Positions 63,992 to 64,000 of a stretch of 64,000 bases of DNA are shown piece after piece; position 1 is the first letter of the stretch, and the number at the start of each line of letters is the position of its first letter. This DNA is from Paralichthys olivaceus (lineage: Eukaryota > Chordata > Actinopteri > Pleuronectiformes > Paralichthyidae): contig NC_091111.1 in the NCBI RefSeq assembly GCF_024713975.1, positions 8,448,501 to 8,512,500 on the forward strand, written 5' to 3'. The notes under the pieces are model-generated. The model ran no database searches, had not been told where the DNA came from, and worked only from the letters and a program-made list of their open reading frames with translations. The translations under genes were made by a program, and so were the position numbers.

Positions 63992-64000
63992 GCACAAACA

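Noticed and set aside
24781..64000. dlk1, RTL1-like retroelement gene or microRNA cluster expected from mammalian synteny
   Set aside because: No EGF-repeat, gag/protease or typical precursor hairpin cluster was found in either strand.

Overview
This window is nuclear DNA from a teleost fish, most likely a percomorph. Genes have introns with GT-AG borders, polyadenylation signals are AATAAA, and the protein-coding sequence is vertebrate. Long CA/TG microsatellites are common, and many interspersed repeats have the look of ray-finned fish repeats. Only two protein-coding genes can be supported. At the left edge (32-1710, + strand) are the last four coding exons of a B56-type regulatory subunit of protein phosphatase 2A, closest by its C-terminal tail to the gamma isoform (ppp2r5c). 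Near the middle (23791-24597, - strand) is a complete single-exon type 3 iodothyronine deiodinase gene, dio3. It has an in-frame TGA read as selenocysteine, a SECIS element in the 3' UTR, an AATAAA signal and a TATA-box promoter. The pairing recalls the DIO3-PPP2R5C neighbourhood of human 14q32, but here the two genes converge tail to tail. Layout: 1-2250, end of ppp2r5c; 2250-5340, possible extended 3' UTR plus two repeats; 5340-23150, intergenic DNA with microsatellites, inverted-repeat elements, a degraded hAT transposase (18.3-19.0 kb) and a candidate regulatory stretch with an RFX X-box (15.9 kb); 23150-24780, the dio3 transcription unit; 24780-64000, a 39 kb gene-poor stretch. The gene-poor stretch contains repeat families, two LINE remnants (55.0-55.5 kb and 63.8-64.0 kb), a coding-like but broken tract of unknown family (40.85-42.3 kb), a possible terminal exon of an unrecognised transcript (37.7 kb), a perfect 21-bp hairpin (61.04 kb), and several repeat-free segments that could be conserved noncoding elements. 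In mammals the matching side of DIO3 leads towards DLK1 and carries RTL1 and imprinted noncoding RNAs; I see no dlk1, RTL1-like or microRNA-cluster sequence here. The two genes act in unrelated processes: PP2A targeting, and inactivation of thyroid hormone. Their proximity is a matter of synteny, not of a shared pathway. No novel enzymatic or defence system is visible. The unusual items are structural: gene orientation, a microsatellite beside the SECIS, the hairpins, and the unidentified broken coding tract.
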